A DNA stretch of 64,000 bases from Sphingomonas sp. HMP6 (GTDB lineage Bacteria > Pseudomonadota > Alphaproteobacteria > Sphingomonadales > Sphingomonadaceae). The stretch lies in assembly GCF_013374095.1 (NCBI RefSeq), contig NZ_AP022672.1, positions 1,611,501 through 1,675,500 on the forward strand. The letters are read 5' to 3'. The position numbers and the translations under genes are program-made. Below, in pieces: positions 55,375 through 64,000 of the stretch (within the stretch, counting starts at the first letter, position 1; every line of letters begins with the position of its first letter). The notes beneath the pieces were generated by a model, which saw only the letters and a list, made by a program, of their open reading frames with translations, did no database searches and had not been told where the DNA came from.

Positions 55375-57564
55375 ATGCATCCCATGTCCCGCGCCCGCGT
55401 CCTCGTCCTGAACTCCGCGCTCGGCCCGCTCGATTACCGCGTGCCGCACGGCATGAGCGTCGAGCCAGGCTCGGTGGTGGTCGCCCCGCTCGGCCCGCGC
55501 CAGTTGCTCGGCGTGGTGTGGGAGCCTGAACGGATGCCCTCCGATGCCGAGGTCGGCGACAATCGCCTCCGCAATCTCGTCGGCGTACTCCCGGTCCCGC
55601 CGCTCGCCGCCCCCTTGCGCCGCCTGATCGAATGGACCGCCGATTATTACCTGGCCGCGCCCGCTGCGGTGGTCCGGATGGCCTTGTCGTCGACCTCGGC
55701 GCTGGAGGGCAGCAAGACGATCACCGAATATCGCGCAACCGGCGATTTGCCCGACCGCCTCACCCCGCAACGCCAACAGGCGCTGGAGCGGATCGGCGCG
55801 ACGCAAGGTTTGATCCGCGAACTCGCCGCGATCGCTGAAGTGTCCGACGCGGTCATCCGTGGCCTCGTCAAAACCGGCGCGCTCGAAGCAGTCGAGGTCG
55901 ACATCGACAGCCCCTTCCCCGCCCCCGACCCCGATTTCGCCGCCCCCGCACTCTCCCCCGACCAACGCGCCGCCTCCGCAACGCTGGTGGCAGACGTCAC
56001 CGCGCGCAGCTTCGCGCCCACCCTGCTCGACGGCGTCACCGGCTCGGGCAAGACCGAAGTCTATTTCGAAGCGGTCGCCGCCGCGATCCGCGACAACCGC
56101 CAATGCCTCGTCCTGCTCCCAGAAATCGCGCTGACCGAGCCGTTCCTCAAACGCTTCGCCGCGCGCTTCGGCGTTCAGCCGGTCGCATGGCACTCGGGCC
56201 TGCGCCAATCACAACGCCGCCGCGCGTGGCGGGGCATCGCCAGCGGGCAAGCGCTCGTCACGGTCGGCGCGCGCTCGGCGCTGTTTCTCCCTTATGCCAA
56301 TCTCGGCCTGATCGTCGTCGACGAAGCGCATGAGACGAGCTTCAAGCAGGAGGAAGGCGTCCACTACCACGCCCGCGACGTGGCGGTGATGCGCGGCAAG
56401 TTCGAGCAGATCCCCGTCATCCTCGCCTCCGCCACGCCGGCGATCGAAACGCGCCAGCAAGTCGCGCTCGGCCGCTATGCCGAGGTCAAATTGCCCGGCC
56501 GCTGGGGTGCGGCGGAAATGCCGAGCATCACCGCGATCGACTTGATCAAGGAACCGCCCGAACGCGGCCGCTGGATCGCGCCGCGCTTGCTCACCGCAAT
56601 GACCGAGACGCTGGAACGGCGCGAGCAAGTCCTGCTCTTCCTCAATCGCCGCGGCTATGCGCCCCTCACCCTGTGCCGCACCTGCGGCCACCGCTTCCAA
56701 TGCCCCAATTGCACCGCCTGGATGGTCGAGCACCGCCTGGTGCGCCGCCTCGCCTGCCACCATTGCGGCCATACCGAGCCGGTGCCGAAGGTCTGCCCCG
56801 AATGCCAGAATGAGGATACGCTCGCCGCCGTCGGCCCCGGGGTCGAGCGTATCGCCGACGAAGTCACCGCGCTCTTCCCCGACGCCAAGATCGCGGTCGT
56901 CACGTCGGACACGATGTGGTCCCCCGCCAAGGCCGCCGAATTCGTCGCCCGGATGGAGGCGCACGACATCGACATCGTCGTCGGCACGCAGCTCGTCACC
57001 AAGGGCTATCACTTCCCCAACCTCACGCTGGTAGGGGTGATCGACGCCGATCTCGGTCTCGACGGCGGCGATCTGCGCGCGAGCGAGCGCACCTTCCAGC
57101 AAATCATGCAGGTAGCGGGTCGCGCCGGGCGCGGTGCCAAGCCCGGCCATGTCTATATCCAGACGCACAGCCCCGATGCGAGCGTGATGAAGGCGCTGGT
57201 CTCGGGCGATGCCGAGGCGTTCTATGCCGCCGAAACCGAGCATCGCCGCGAGGCGGGCGCCCCGCCGTTCGGGCGCTTTGCCGGGATCGTCGTGTCGAGC
57301 GAGGATCAGGCCGCCGCGCTGGAAACCGCCCGCCTGATCGGTCGTGCCGCGCCCCACCCAGACACTTTGGACGGGGCGATGGAAGTCTACGGCCCCGCCC
57401 CCGCCCCGCTCGCGATGCTACGCGGGCGGCACCGCTACCGCTTGCTGGTCCATGCCAAGCGCGGATTGGACGTGCAGGACGTGATCCGCGACTGGCTCGG
57501 CGGCGTGGAATGGCCCGCTAAGGTGCGGGTGGTGGTCGATGTCGATCCGTACAGCTTTGTGTGA
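55375..57564 (+). CDS. priA: Primosomal replication protein N' (helicase PriA)
   Basis: A 729-aa DNA helicase for replication restart. The N-terminal 3'-DNA-binding domain is followed by Walker A GVTGSGKTEVYF, the DEAH box IVVDEAHETSFKQEEG, and a zinc-binding region with CRTCGHRFQCPNC and CHHCGH...CPEC. Helicase C motifs (QLVTKGYHFPNLTLVGVIDAD) follow. ATG 55375 or ATG 55384 are both possible starts. Full length for PriA. Confidence 0.97.
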   Translation: MHPMSRARVLVLNSALGPLDYRVPHGMSVEPGSVVVAPLGPRQLLGVVWEPERMPSDAEVGDNRLRNLVGVLPVPPLAAPLRRLIEWTADYYLAAPAAVVRMALSSTSALEGSKTITEYRATGDLPDRLTPQRQQALERIGATQGLIRELAAIAEVSDAVIRGLVKTGALEAVEVDIDSPFPAPDPDFAAPALSPDQRAASATLVADVTARSFAPTLLDGVTGSGKTEVYFEAVAAAIRDNRQCLVLLPEIALTEPFLKRFAARFGVQPVAWHSGLRQSQRRRAWRGIASGQALVTVGARSALFLPYANLGLIVVDEAHETSFKQEEGVHYHARDVAVMRGKFEQIPVILASATPAIETRQQVALGRYAEVKLPGRWGAAEMPSITAIDLIKEPPERGRWIAPRLLTAMTETLERREQVLLFLNRRGYAPLTLCRTCGHRFQCPNCTAWMVEHRLVRRLACHHCGHTEPVPKVCPECQNEDTLAAVGPGVERIADEVTALFPDAKIAVVTSDTMWSPAKAAEFVARMEAHDIDIVVGTQLVTKGYHFPNLTLVGVIDADLGLDGGDLRASERTFQQIMQVAGRAGRGAKPGHVYIQTHSPDASVMKALVSGDAEAFYAAETEHRREAGAPPFGRFAGIVVSSEDQAAALETARLIGRAAPHPDTLDGAMEVYGPAPAPLAMLRGRHRYRLLVHAKRGLDVQDVIRDWLGGVEWPAKVRVVVDVDPYSFV

Positions 57565-57631
57565 TCCGGTGCAGACGCGCTTGCCGCCCAACCCGGCGCT
57601 CCGTACGATCGCCGCAAGGGGAACCAAACCG

Positions 57632-59206
57632 ATGTTTCGCAAAGCCTTGCTTCTCTGCGCCTGTTTGATCCCGGGCGTCGCGCACGCCGAATGGCAGGAG
57701 GCGAGTTCGCGCCATTTCGTGCTCTATTCGAACGACAAGCCCGATCGGGTGCGCGCGTTTACGACCAAACTCGAGCGCTTCGACAAGGCGCTGCGGGTCC
57801 AGCGCGGGATGCCCGATGAGCCGATCAGCCCCGAAACACGGCTGACCGTCTATGTCGTCGACGATACTGACGACGTGCAAAAACTCGTGCGGGGACAGGA
57901 AAACGTGGCGGGTTTTTACGCTCCGCGCGCACATCCGGTCGCATTCGTGCCGCGCCAGTCGGGCACCGCCAAAACCGTTCTGACCGCGCAACAGATATTG
58001 CTGCACGAATATACCCACCACTTCATGCTCAGCAACTGGACCAACGTGGCGTTTCCCGCCTGGTTTGTGGAAGGGTTCGCCGAATTTAACGCGACCGCGA
58101 TCTTTGGCGACGACGGCGGAATCACGCTTGGTGCTCCGCCGCAATATCGCGCTTTCGGGATCTTCAATGCGAATATGTTGCCCATCCGCCGCGTGCTGAG
58201 CCCGTATCCCGGCCACCTGAATCCCGACCAGACCAATGTGCTTTACGGGCGCGGATGGCTCCTGACGCATTATCTGACTTTCGAGCCGAGCCGCGCGGGG
58301 CAGTTGAGCGCTTACATCGCCGCGATCAACGACGGAAAGCCGGTTGCCACGGCCATGCGAGAGCTGAAGGACGTCGACAAGCTCGATCGCGTGCTCGACA
58401 AATATGCGGAACAATCCCGCTTGCCGGCACGGACGCTGACGGGGACGGCGTTGGCGGTCGGGGAGACGACGGTGCGCGCGCTGACCGCGGCGGAGGCGGC
58501 AGTGATGCCTGCGCGCATTCGCTCCAACGCCGGGGTAAACCGGAAGCAGGCGCAACCGATCGCGATGCTCGCCCGTCGGCTCGCGGCGCCCTATCCACAG
58601 GATGCGGCGGCGCAGAACGTGCTGGCCGAGGCCGAATATGATGCGGGCAATTATGCCGCTGCCGAGGCCGCGGCGGACCGTGCCCTTGCCGCTGCGCCCA
58701 GATCTATGCACGCGATGATCTACAAGGGCATGGCCATGGGGGCGATGGCGCGGGCTGCGAAGAAGACCGACGCGGCCATTTGGAGCGCGGTACGCCGCTG
58801 GTTTCAGGTCGCCAACAAGGTCGATACCGAAGACCCGCTACCCCTGACCTTGTTCTACGAGAGCTTCGCCGATGCCGGGCAGGTGCCGAGCAAGAACGCC
58901 GATGCCGCCTTGCTCTATGCCTATGCGCTCGCCCCCTATGATCTCGGGCTGCGGATGCAGGCGGGACGAGTCTATCTGCAGCAGGGCAATGCCGCAGAGG
59001 CGCGGCGCGCGATCGTTCCACTCGCCTACAGCGCGCATGGCGGCGATGCGAACGTCGTCCAGCAGCTTCTCGCCACGCTGGACCAGAAGGGGACGGCCGC
59101 TGCACTGGCGCTGCTAGACAGGCCCGACACGAGAGGCGACGCCAAGGATCGGCCGGCCGGGGCCACGGGTGCCGGCCACGAACCATCGGACCCGAAAAAA
59201 TCATGA
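57632..59206 (+). CDS. Secreted HEXXH-type metallopeptidase-like protein with TPR tail
   Basis: A 524-aa exported protein, DUF1570/peptidase MA-like. ATG 57632 has AAGGGGAA about 10 nt upstream. The signal peptide is MFRKALLLCACLIPGVAHA. LLHEYTHHFM carries HEXXH at residues 125-129, and WFVEGFAEF offers Glu147 or Glu151 as the third zinc ligand. The second half is TPR-like (LAEAEYDAGNYAAAEAAADRALAAAP). A second protease gene overlaps its end by 4 bp, so both are produced together in the periplasm. Substrate unknown. Confidence 0.85.
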   Translation: MFRKALLLCACLIPGVAHAEWQEASSRHFVLYSNDKPDRVRAFTTKLERFDKALRVQRGMPDEPISPETRLTVYVVDDTDDVQKLVRGQENVAGFYAPRAHPVAFVPRQSGTAKTVLTAQQILLHEYTHHFMLSNWTNVAFPAWFVEGFAEFNATAIFGDDGGITLGAPPQYRAFGIFNANMLPIRRVLSPYPGHLNPDQTNVLYGRGWLLTHYLTFEPSRAGQLSAYIAAINDGKPVATAMRELKDVDKLDRVLDKYAEQSRLPARTLTGTALAVGETTVRALTAAEAAVMPARIRSNAGVNRKQAQPIAMLARRLAAPYPQDAAAQNVLAEAEYDAGNYAAAEAAADRALAAAPRSMHAMIYKGMAMGAMARAAKKTDAAIWSAVRRWFQVANKVDTEDPLPLTLFYESFADAGQVPSKNADAALLYAYALAPYDLGLRMQAGRVYLQQGNAAEARRAIVPLAYSAHGGDANVVQQLLATLDQKGTAAALALLDRPDTRGDAKDRPAGATGAGHEPSDPKKS

Positions 59207-60735
59207 TCACCATCATACGCTGGCTCCTGTCCTTCGCATTGGTCGCCACGGTTGGCTTTTCCACCCCCGCCCATGCCGACGATATCTCCGCCACCGCGCG
59301 CGGCGTCGTGCGCGTCGTCACGATCGCGATCGTCGATGATGAGGTGGTCGGCTTCGGCCATGGCAGCGGCGTCGCGGTCGCGCCCAACCGGATCGTCACC
59401 AACGCGCATGTCGTCGAGCTGCTCGCGCGTTATCCCGGCAATGTCGTGGTTGGGATCGTCCCGTCGGAGGGCAGCAAGAGCTATCAGGGCCGCATCATCG
59501 CGGTCGATGTCGCGCACGATCTCGCGCTGATCGAATTCACCGGCACGCGCTTGCCGACGGTCGCGCTCTATACCGGCCCGCTCGAGGAGGGCAGCATGGT
59601 CACCGCGCTCGGCTATCCCGGCAATGTCGATCTGGCGACCGCGAAATCGGCGGCGGATTACATCCATCCGCTCGCGCCGATCCGTTCCGAAGGTGTCTTT
59701 TCCGGGCGTCGGCAAATGACCGGGACGGATGTGCTGCTCCATACCGCGCAGATCGCGCGCGGCAATTCGGGCGGGCCGCTGCTCGATCCATGCGGGCGCG
59801 TGATCGGGATCAATTCGGCGATCACGCGGGGCGAGGAAGGCGATTCCAGCTTCGGGTTCGCCATCGCAAACAGCGAAGTCGCCGCGTTTCTGAACAAGGC
59901 GAAACAGCCGTATGTCGCGGTCGGCACGCCGTGCACCAGCATCGCCGATATCGAAAAGATCGACCAGGCCGCCGATGCGCAGGCAGCCGCGCTGGCCGAC
60001 GCGGCGAAGCGTGAGACGACGAGCAAGGCCGTGCTGGCGCGCGAAGCGGCCCTCACCGCCGCGCGCGCCGCGGGCGACCGGCACCGCGAGAATATCATGG
60101 GGCTGGCCGGGCTGATCCTCGTGCTCGGCGCGATGGCGGTTGGGGCCGGCGGGCTGCTCGATGCGCAGGCGCTGCGGCGTGAAGCGATCTGGGCATGGGT
60201 CGCGGGCGCGCTGATGATGCTAGGCGCGATCGTGCTGTTCGTGCTGCGCCCGACCGGTGCGCCGATCCTGCCCGAAGCGGTCGCCGCCGCCAGCCGGCCG
60301 CCCGCGCCGCCCGTCTCCTCGACCGCACCGCTCGGCAAGATGGTATGCGGCTTCGTCAGCGCGCGTAGCCGCGTCGTGTCCTCCACCACGCAGGATGTAA
60401 CGATCGATTGGGGCAAGGCGGGCTGTATGAACGGGCGCACGCAATATGCCGAAAATGGCAGCAAATGGGACCGTATCCTGGTGCCATCGGAGGAGCAGAC
60501 CGTCTCGGTCCTGCAATTCGACCCCGCCACGCGCGGCTATGTCAACGCGCGCTATTTCCTCAGCGCGGAGCAGATGGAGGGTCTGCGCAAGATTCGCACG
60601 ACGGTGAAGCTCAAGGCGTGTTCGCCCGACGAGGCCGGTCGCGCCAATCTGGCGACCCAGCAAGCGGCGATCCGCATGGCGCTACCGGCGCGCCCGAACG
60701 AGAAGATTGTCTATAGCTGCACGCCCGCGCCCTGA
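59203..60735 (+). CDS. Trypsin-like serine protease with two C-terminal membrane helices
   Basis: A 510-aa protein. The signal peptide ends VGFSTPAHA. The catalytic triad of a trypsin/HtrA-like fold is His69 (VTNAHVV), Asp106 (VAHDLALIEF) and Ser189 (GNSGGPLLD). No PDZ domain follows; instead there is a helical region, two hydrophobic helices (IMGLAGLILVLGAMAVGAGG and AWVAGALMMLGAIVLFVL), then a C-terminal domain of about 160 residues with three or four cysteines. It overlaps the upstream metallopeptidase by ATGA. Convergent with the CPBP gene at 2 bp. Its regulatory or processing target is unknown. Confidence 0.85.
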   Translation: MITIIRWLLSFALVATVGFSTPAHADDISATARGVVRVVTIAIVDDEVVGFGHGSGVAVAPNRIVTNAHVVELLARYPGNVVVGIVPSEGSKSYQGRIIAVDVAHDLALIEFTGTRLPTVALYTGPLEEGSMVTALGYPGNVDLATAKSAADYIHPLAPIRSEGVFSGRRQMTGTDVLLHTAQIARGNSGGPLLDPCGRVIGINSAITRGEEGDSSFGFAIANSEVAAFLNKAKQPYVAVGTPCTSIADIEKIDQAADAQAAALADAAKRETTSKAVLAREAALTAARAAGDRHRENIMGLAGLILVLGAMAVGAGGLLDAQALRREAIWAWVAGALMMLGAIVLFVLRPTGAPILPEAVAAASRPPAPPVSSTAPLGKMVCGFVSARSRVVSSTTQDVTIDWGKAGCMNGRTQYAENGSKWDRILVPSEEQTVSVLQFDPATRGYVNARYFLSAEQMEGLRKIRTTVKLKACSPDEAGRANLATQQAAIRMALPARPNEKIVYSCTPAP

Positions 60736-60737
60736 GG

Positions 60738-61619
60738 TCAGCGCCGCGCCCACATCGGCGCGACGAAGTTGCCGCGGCGATAGGCAATGACGAGCAAGGC
60801 CACGCCGAACAGCGTATCGACGATCACGGCGGTGAGCGACGCCTCCGCGCCGAACGCGCCGCCGGTCAACAGCGTCGATCCGCTGACCGAGGGTTTCAGC
60901 AGGCCGACCTGCTGAAACCCCGAAACCGGAATGCCGTACAGCGCGCCCTGCGCGAAATTCCACGCCGCGTGCAGCCCGATCGCCGCCCACAACCGCCGGG
61001 TCAGCATGTACAGCGCCGCCAGCATGATCCCTGCTTCGAGCGCGATCGCGATTCCCGCGAACAGCGTCGCATTGGGATTGGCGAGGTGCGCCGCCCCGAA
61101 CAACGCGCCCGACAGCGCCAGCGCGATCCAGCTCCCGACCAAGCGCTCCATCAACCGAAAGAAGATGCCCCGGAACAGCGTCTCCTCGACCAGCCCGGTC
61201 AGCAGCGACGTGGCGAGCGGCAGCAACAGTACCGACGGCGAGTTTGTCCCGACGATCCGATATCCGCCGAGCGCCAGGATGATCCCGAACACCAGCGAGA
61301 ACAGCACAACTCCCGCGCCAAAGCCCCCACCGAGTTCGGCCAACCACCCGCGCGTCGCGAAATCGGCGACCTCACGCCGACGCTCGACGAAGCGCACCAA
61401 GATCCAATAGGCCAGGACGATAATGCCCGCATTCGCCGCACTGACCGCGACTCGCACCCAGCCGCTAACGTCGCCCGATCGATTGCTCGGCAGGACGAGA
61501 TGTGCAGCCATGCTGCCCGCAATAATCAGCGCGATCGCGATGACCAGCAGCGTCAGCGGAAAATGCACCACCCGCCAAATGATGCTGTTCGGCGGCGTGT
61601 TCGGTTCGGTCGGTAGCAT
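60738..61619 (-). CDS. CPBP family intramembrane metalloprotease
   Basis: A 293-aa membrane protein. ATG 61619 has GGGGGAA upstream. The diagnostic motifs of the CAAX/CPBP family are present: LVEETLFRGIFFRLME (EExxxR) and LSGALFGAAHLAN with the His. About eight hydrophobic helices are visible. Members process membrane proteins or peptides and are often linked to bacteriocin maturation or self-immunity. Nothing next to it suggests a peptide system. Confidence 0.9.
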   Translation of the reverse strand: MLPTEPNTPPNSIIWRVVHFPLTLLVIAIALIIAGSMAAHLVLPSNRSGDVSGWVRVAVSAANAGIIVLAYWILVRFVERRREVADFATRGWLAELGGGFGAGVVLFSLVFGIILALGGYRIVGTNSPSVLLLPLATSLLTGLVEETLFRGIFFRLMERLVGSWIALALSGALFGAAHLANPNATLFAGIAIALEAGIMLAALYMLTRRLWAAIGLHAAWNFAQGALYGIPVSGFQQVGLLKPSVSGSTLLTGGAFGAEASLTAVIVDTLFGVALLVIAYRRGNFVAPMWARR

Positions 61620-61717
61620 CGCATTCCCCCTGCTGTGCCACACCCGTAACACGCGAGAATCACTTGGCAACCGGTCAGGCGTGCCCGATCCGCGCCGAAT
61701 GAAACCCTAACGCCAGC

Positions 61718-62761
61718 TCATTCGACGCCTTCGCGCGTCCTGAGCGCAACCTTTCGATCGATCCCATAAGCATAGCCGCCGAGCGTCCCGTCGCTGCGCT
61801 GCGCGCGGTGGCAGGGCACGATGATCGACACCGGATTCGCGCCGCACGCCGTCCCCGCCGCGCGCACCGCTTTGGGATTGCCGACTGCCGCCGCGAGTTC
61901 TGCATAGCTGCGCGTCTCGCCCAGCGGGATCGCGCGGAGTGCTTGCCAGATCGCCTCCTGAAACGCGGTGCCCTGCACATCGAGTGGCAGATCCTGATCG
62001 CGATCCGGCGACTCCACGCTGGCGACGACTTGCGCCGCCAGATCGGCGAGCGCCGCCCCGCCGGGGACGATCTCGGCATGAGGAAAACGCGCGTGCAAAG
62101 CGTCCTCGCCTTCGTCGAACGACACGCGGCACAGCCCCTTGTCGGTCGCGGCGACGAGCATCGGGCCCAGACTGGTAGCGGCGATCGTCCAGCGGATCGT
62201 CACCCCCGCCCCGCCGCGCTTCCACGCACTCGGCGTCATGCCCAGCCGCTTGCCCGCACCTTCGTAGAAACGGCTCGGTGCCGAATAGCCCGCTTCGTAG
62301 ATCGCCTCGGTCACGCTCGTCTCCCGCGTCAGCGCGTGCGCGGCGGCCCGCGCCTTCAACCCGCGCGCGTACGCCGCCGGGGTCACCCCGGTCGCGCGCT
62401 TGAACAGCCGGTGAAAATGGTGCGGCGCATAGCCCACCAGCGCCGCCAGCTCCTCGAGCCCCAGCGTTTCCTCCGCACCCTCGATCAGCGCGACCGCGCG
62501 CGCGACCGCGATCCGGTCGCGCCCGACCTGGTCCGGCGTGCACCGCAGACACGCGCGAAACCCCGCGTCGCGCGCTTCCTCCGGCGTACGGAAGAACAGC
62601 ACATTCTCACGCTTCGGGTGGCGCGCCGGGCAACTCGGCTTGCAGTAAATGCCGGTCGTCTTCACCGCGCCGACGAAGCGGCCGTCGGAATGCCGGTCCC
62701 GCGCTTCGAAGGCACGCCAGGCGGCATCGGGGTCAAGCGGGAGGGGAGCGATCTGCGTCAT
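61718..62761 (-). CDS. ada: Bifunctional DNA repair methyltransferase and activator Ada
   Basis: A 347-aa adaptive-response protein. The N-terminal Zn domain has TGIYCKPSCPARHPKRENVLFF and the second pair in FRACLRCTPDQ, in which one Cys accepts methyl groups from phosphotriesters. An AraC-type HTH follows (LAALVGYAPHHFHRLFKRATGVTP), then the O6-methylguanine transferase domain with VPCHR in IIVPCHRAQRSDGTLGGYAYG. ATG 62761 is used; ATGs at 62797 and 62815 are possible. It should activate its own regulon on alkylation damage. Confidence 0.94.
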   Translation of the reverse strand: MTQIAPLPLDPDAAWRAFEARDRHSDGRFVGAVKTTGIYCKPSCPARHPKRENVLFFRTPEEARDAGFRACLRCTPDQVGRDRIAVARAVALIEGAEETLGLEELAALVGYAPHHFHRLFKRATGVTPAAYARGLKARAAAHALTRETSVTEAIYEAGYSAPSRFYEGAGKRLGMTPSAWKRGGAGVTIRWTIAATSLGPMLVAATDKGLCRVSFDEGEDALHARFPHAEIVPGGAALADLAAQVVASVESPDRDQDLPLDVQGTAFQEAIWQALRAIPLGETRSYAELAAAVGNPKAVRAAGTACGANPVSIIVPCHRAQRSDGTLGGYAYGIDRKVALRTREGVE

Positions 62762-62819
62762 GCGATCGGGATAGAGCGTAACGACGGCGTCGGACATCCC
62801 GCCGATTGCGATCAAAGCG

Positions 62820-63644
62820 CTACGCCATGAAGGCTTGAGCAGCTCTTAGCTGATCGGTCACATCCATCACTCCGTTGATCGACCAGATCGCGTCATCCAT
62901 GATCAGACGCCACGCGTTCACGTGCGCGACATAGATTGCCAGAGCGGAAACTGTTGCATGCGGGACGAGCGCCGCGCGACGAATTCCGAAATCGGTGTTG
63001 AACAGGACGACGGCTAGTTGATCGAATTTTAGCTCGGGTAGCGCCCGAATCTGACTTAATTGCCGTTCGCTAGGAAGGCCCAACCGAAGCCGTCGTGCTT
63101 TGATTTGATACTTGGTGCCGGTCGTCGGATCGACGGCATCGTGACCAGCCGCAGAGTTCACTTCGAGCTCCCAGCCAAAAGCCTGCGCAAACAGATGTTC
63201 AGCATAATCGCCGATTGGTGCATTGGCGGTCCTTACGATGCCGCGTAGCCGCAAAGATTCGATCGCAGAGGCGTGCAGCTGCAGCAGTTCGACGATCGAA
63301 CGGTCCGGGTGCAAGTCTTCGTCCAGAATCGACTGTTGAGGCTGGGGCGTGACCGGCTCGCTACCGCGCGGTTCCGCAACTGTGGACATCTGGGGGCCCA
63401 AGCCTTGAAAATGATGCGGCCTAACAATCCTCCGCAGCCGATTGCCTATGTTCATGCGCTGTTGGCCCGGATTCAGATGGGCATAACGACCGGCATCAAT
63501 TTCGAACCGCGCAGCAAGCGCGTGGAGCTTGGCGAGGTCCAGCGTTCCATCCCGATTGTTCACTTCGTCTCGCAGCCAGCGATTAAACGGACTATCGCGG
63601 GTTTGCTCGGTCCAGGCCCCGCGCTGCTCCGGCGTGAAATGCAT
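62820..63644 (-). CDS. Putative PD-(D/E)XK nuclease-like protein
   Basis: A 274-aa protein of no firmly recognised family. ATG 63644 is preceded by GGGGGGT at short spacing. Residues 146-185 read IGDYAEHLFAQAFGWELEV...GHDAVD...KYQIKARR: Glu149, Asp169 and Lys182 fit a PD-(D/E)XK nuclease core with a Q-x-K variant. The N-terminal 75 residues look like a separate helical domain. Lower GC than neighbours indicates recent acquisition. It starts 1 bp after the stop of the dienelactone hydrolase gene. Possibly a restriction-like or repair enzyme, but no methylase is beside it. Confidence 0.6.
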   Translation of the reverse strand: MHFTPEQRGAWTEQTRDSPFNRWLRDEVNNRDGTLDLAKLHALAARFEIDAGRYAHLNPGQQRMNIGNRLRRIVRPHHFQGLGPQMSTVAEPRGSEPVTPQPQQSILDEDLHPDRSIVELLQLHASAIESLRLRGIVRTANAPIGDYAEHLFAQAFGWELEVNSAAGHDAVDPTTGTKYQIKARRLRLGLPSERQLSQIRALPELKFDQLAVVLFNTDFGIRRAALVPHATVSALAIYVAHVNAWRLIMDDAIWSINGVMDVTDQLRAAQAFMA

Positions 63645-63645
63645 T

Positions 63646-64000
63646 TTACCCCCCATTCGCCTCGAACAATTCCAACGTCCGCTCCCGCGCAAGATCGGCG
63701 CTCGGCTCATGATAGTCCTTGCGCCGGTCCGAATTGAAACCGTGACCGGCCTCATACACGTGTACCGTCGCCTTGGGCCAATCCTTGGCGATCACTGTGT
63801 CCACGCCCTCCATCGGGATGCCGGTGTCGAAACGGCCGAAGTGGAGGATGACGGGCACCTTCGGTTCCTCATCCGCCGCCGCCGGGATCAAGCTGCCATA
63901 ATAGCCCGATGCCGCCGCCACACCGTGCATCCGGGTCGCCGCGAACCAGGCCACCGACCCGCCATAGCAATAGCCGACGACGAACACCGGTCCCGTGGCG
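63646..64000 (-). CDS. Dienelactone hydrolase family protein (5' truncated by window edge)
   Basis: C-terminal 117 residues of an alpha/beta hydrolase of the dienelactone hydrolase type, open to the window end. The catalytic Cys is in VGYCYGGSVAWF, the Asp in LHFGRFDTGIP and the His in YEAGHGFNSD, as in family members. It would hydrolyse lactones or esters; substrate unknown. Its stop is 1 bp from the start of the next gene on the same strand, so the two are coupled. Confidence 0.9.
   Translation of the reverse strand, partial: ATGPVFVVGYCYGGSVAWFAATRMHGVAAASGYYGSLIPAAADEEPKVPVILHFGRFDTGIPMEGVDTVIAKDWPKATVHVYEAGHGFNSDRRKDYHEPSADLARERTLELFEANGG

Overview
The window looks like a chromosomal segment of a GC-rich alphaproteobacterium, most probably a sphingomonad (Sphingomonas or a close relative). 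This is inferred from gene content and order: hrcA-grpE, rph-rdgB-hemW, the rpmH-rnpA-yidD-yidC-yihA block, a large TonB-dependent receptor, and many GC-rich intergenic palindromes. No 16S rRNA, CRISPR array, phage module or classical insertion sequence was seen. The only RNA gene found is a tRNA-Leu(CAA).

Layout. 1-8.2 kb: truncated ABC exporter, saccharopine-dehydrogenase-like reductase, radical SAM/SPASM protein, acetamidase-like secreted enzyme and RNase R. 8.4-19 kb: a catabolic block with a TonB receptor, two acyl-CoA dehydrogenases, MFS transporter, SDR, GST, acyl-CoA ligase and thioesterase, pointing to uptake and CoA-dependent breakdown of a lipid-like or carboxylic substrate. 19-28 kb: EF-hand protein, OmpR-type two-component system, GreB-like factor, ABC-F ATPase, tRNA-Leu, DUF805 protein and YifB/ComM. 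28-32 kb: rpmH, rnpA, yidD, yidC, yihA. 32-40.5 kb: OsmC, GST, cupin, WYL regulator with a VOC protein, dapE, a membrane-anchored SET-domain protein and a large hybrid histidine kinase. 40.6-45 kb (minus strand): hrcA-grpE, a nucleotidyltransferase-like gene, a 57-aa ORF and threonine synthase in a tight series, preceded by a TonB-type transducer. 45-50.5 kb: rph-rdgB, a CAP lipoprotein, hemW, and the rsmI/lpoA-like/yraN neighbourhood. 50.5-64 kb: a DUF559 nuclease gene bracketed by inverted palindromes, yraN, gshB, DedA, a DJ-1/PfpI protein, xerC, priA, a two-protease gene pair, CPBP protease, ada, a candidate PD-(D/E)XK nuclease and a partial dienelactone hydrolase.

The most striking feature is a dense set of GC-rich palindromes of several sequence families. 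They sit mainly between genes, but one lies in frame inside RNase R, one supplies the only start codon seen for yraN, several provide or abut ribosome-binding sites, and two inverted copies bracket the DUF559 gene so closely that one copy carries its Shine-Dalgarno. That last arrangement looks like a REP-like cassette with its own nuclease and is the best candidate here for an undescribed system. Other notable items are rpmH nested inside the extended rnpA frame (as reported in Thermus), the SET domain fused to a PQ-loop-like membrane domain, and the nucleotidyltransferase plus small-protein unit between grpE and threonine synthase.

All family calls come from reading translated sequence by eye. 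Start codons are chosen from Shine-Dalgarno spacing and expected N-termini, and are uncertain where stated.
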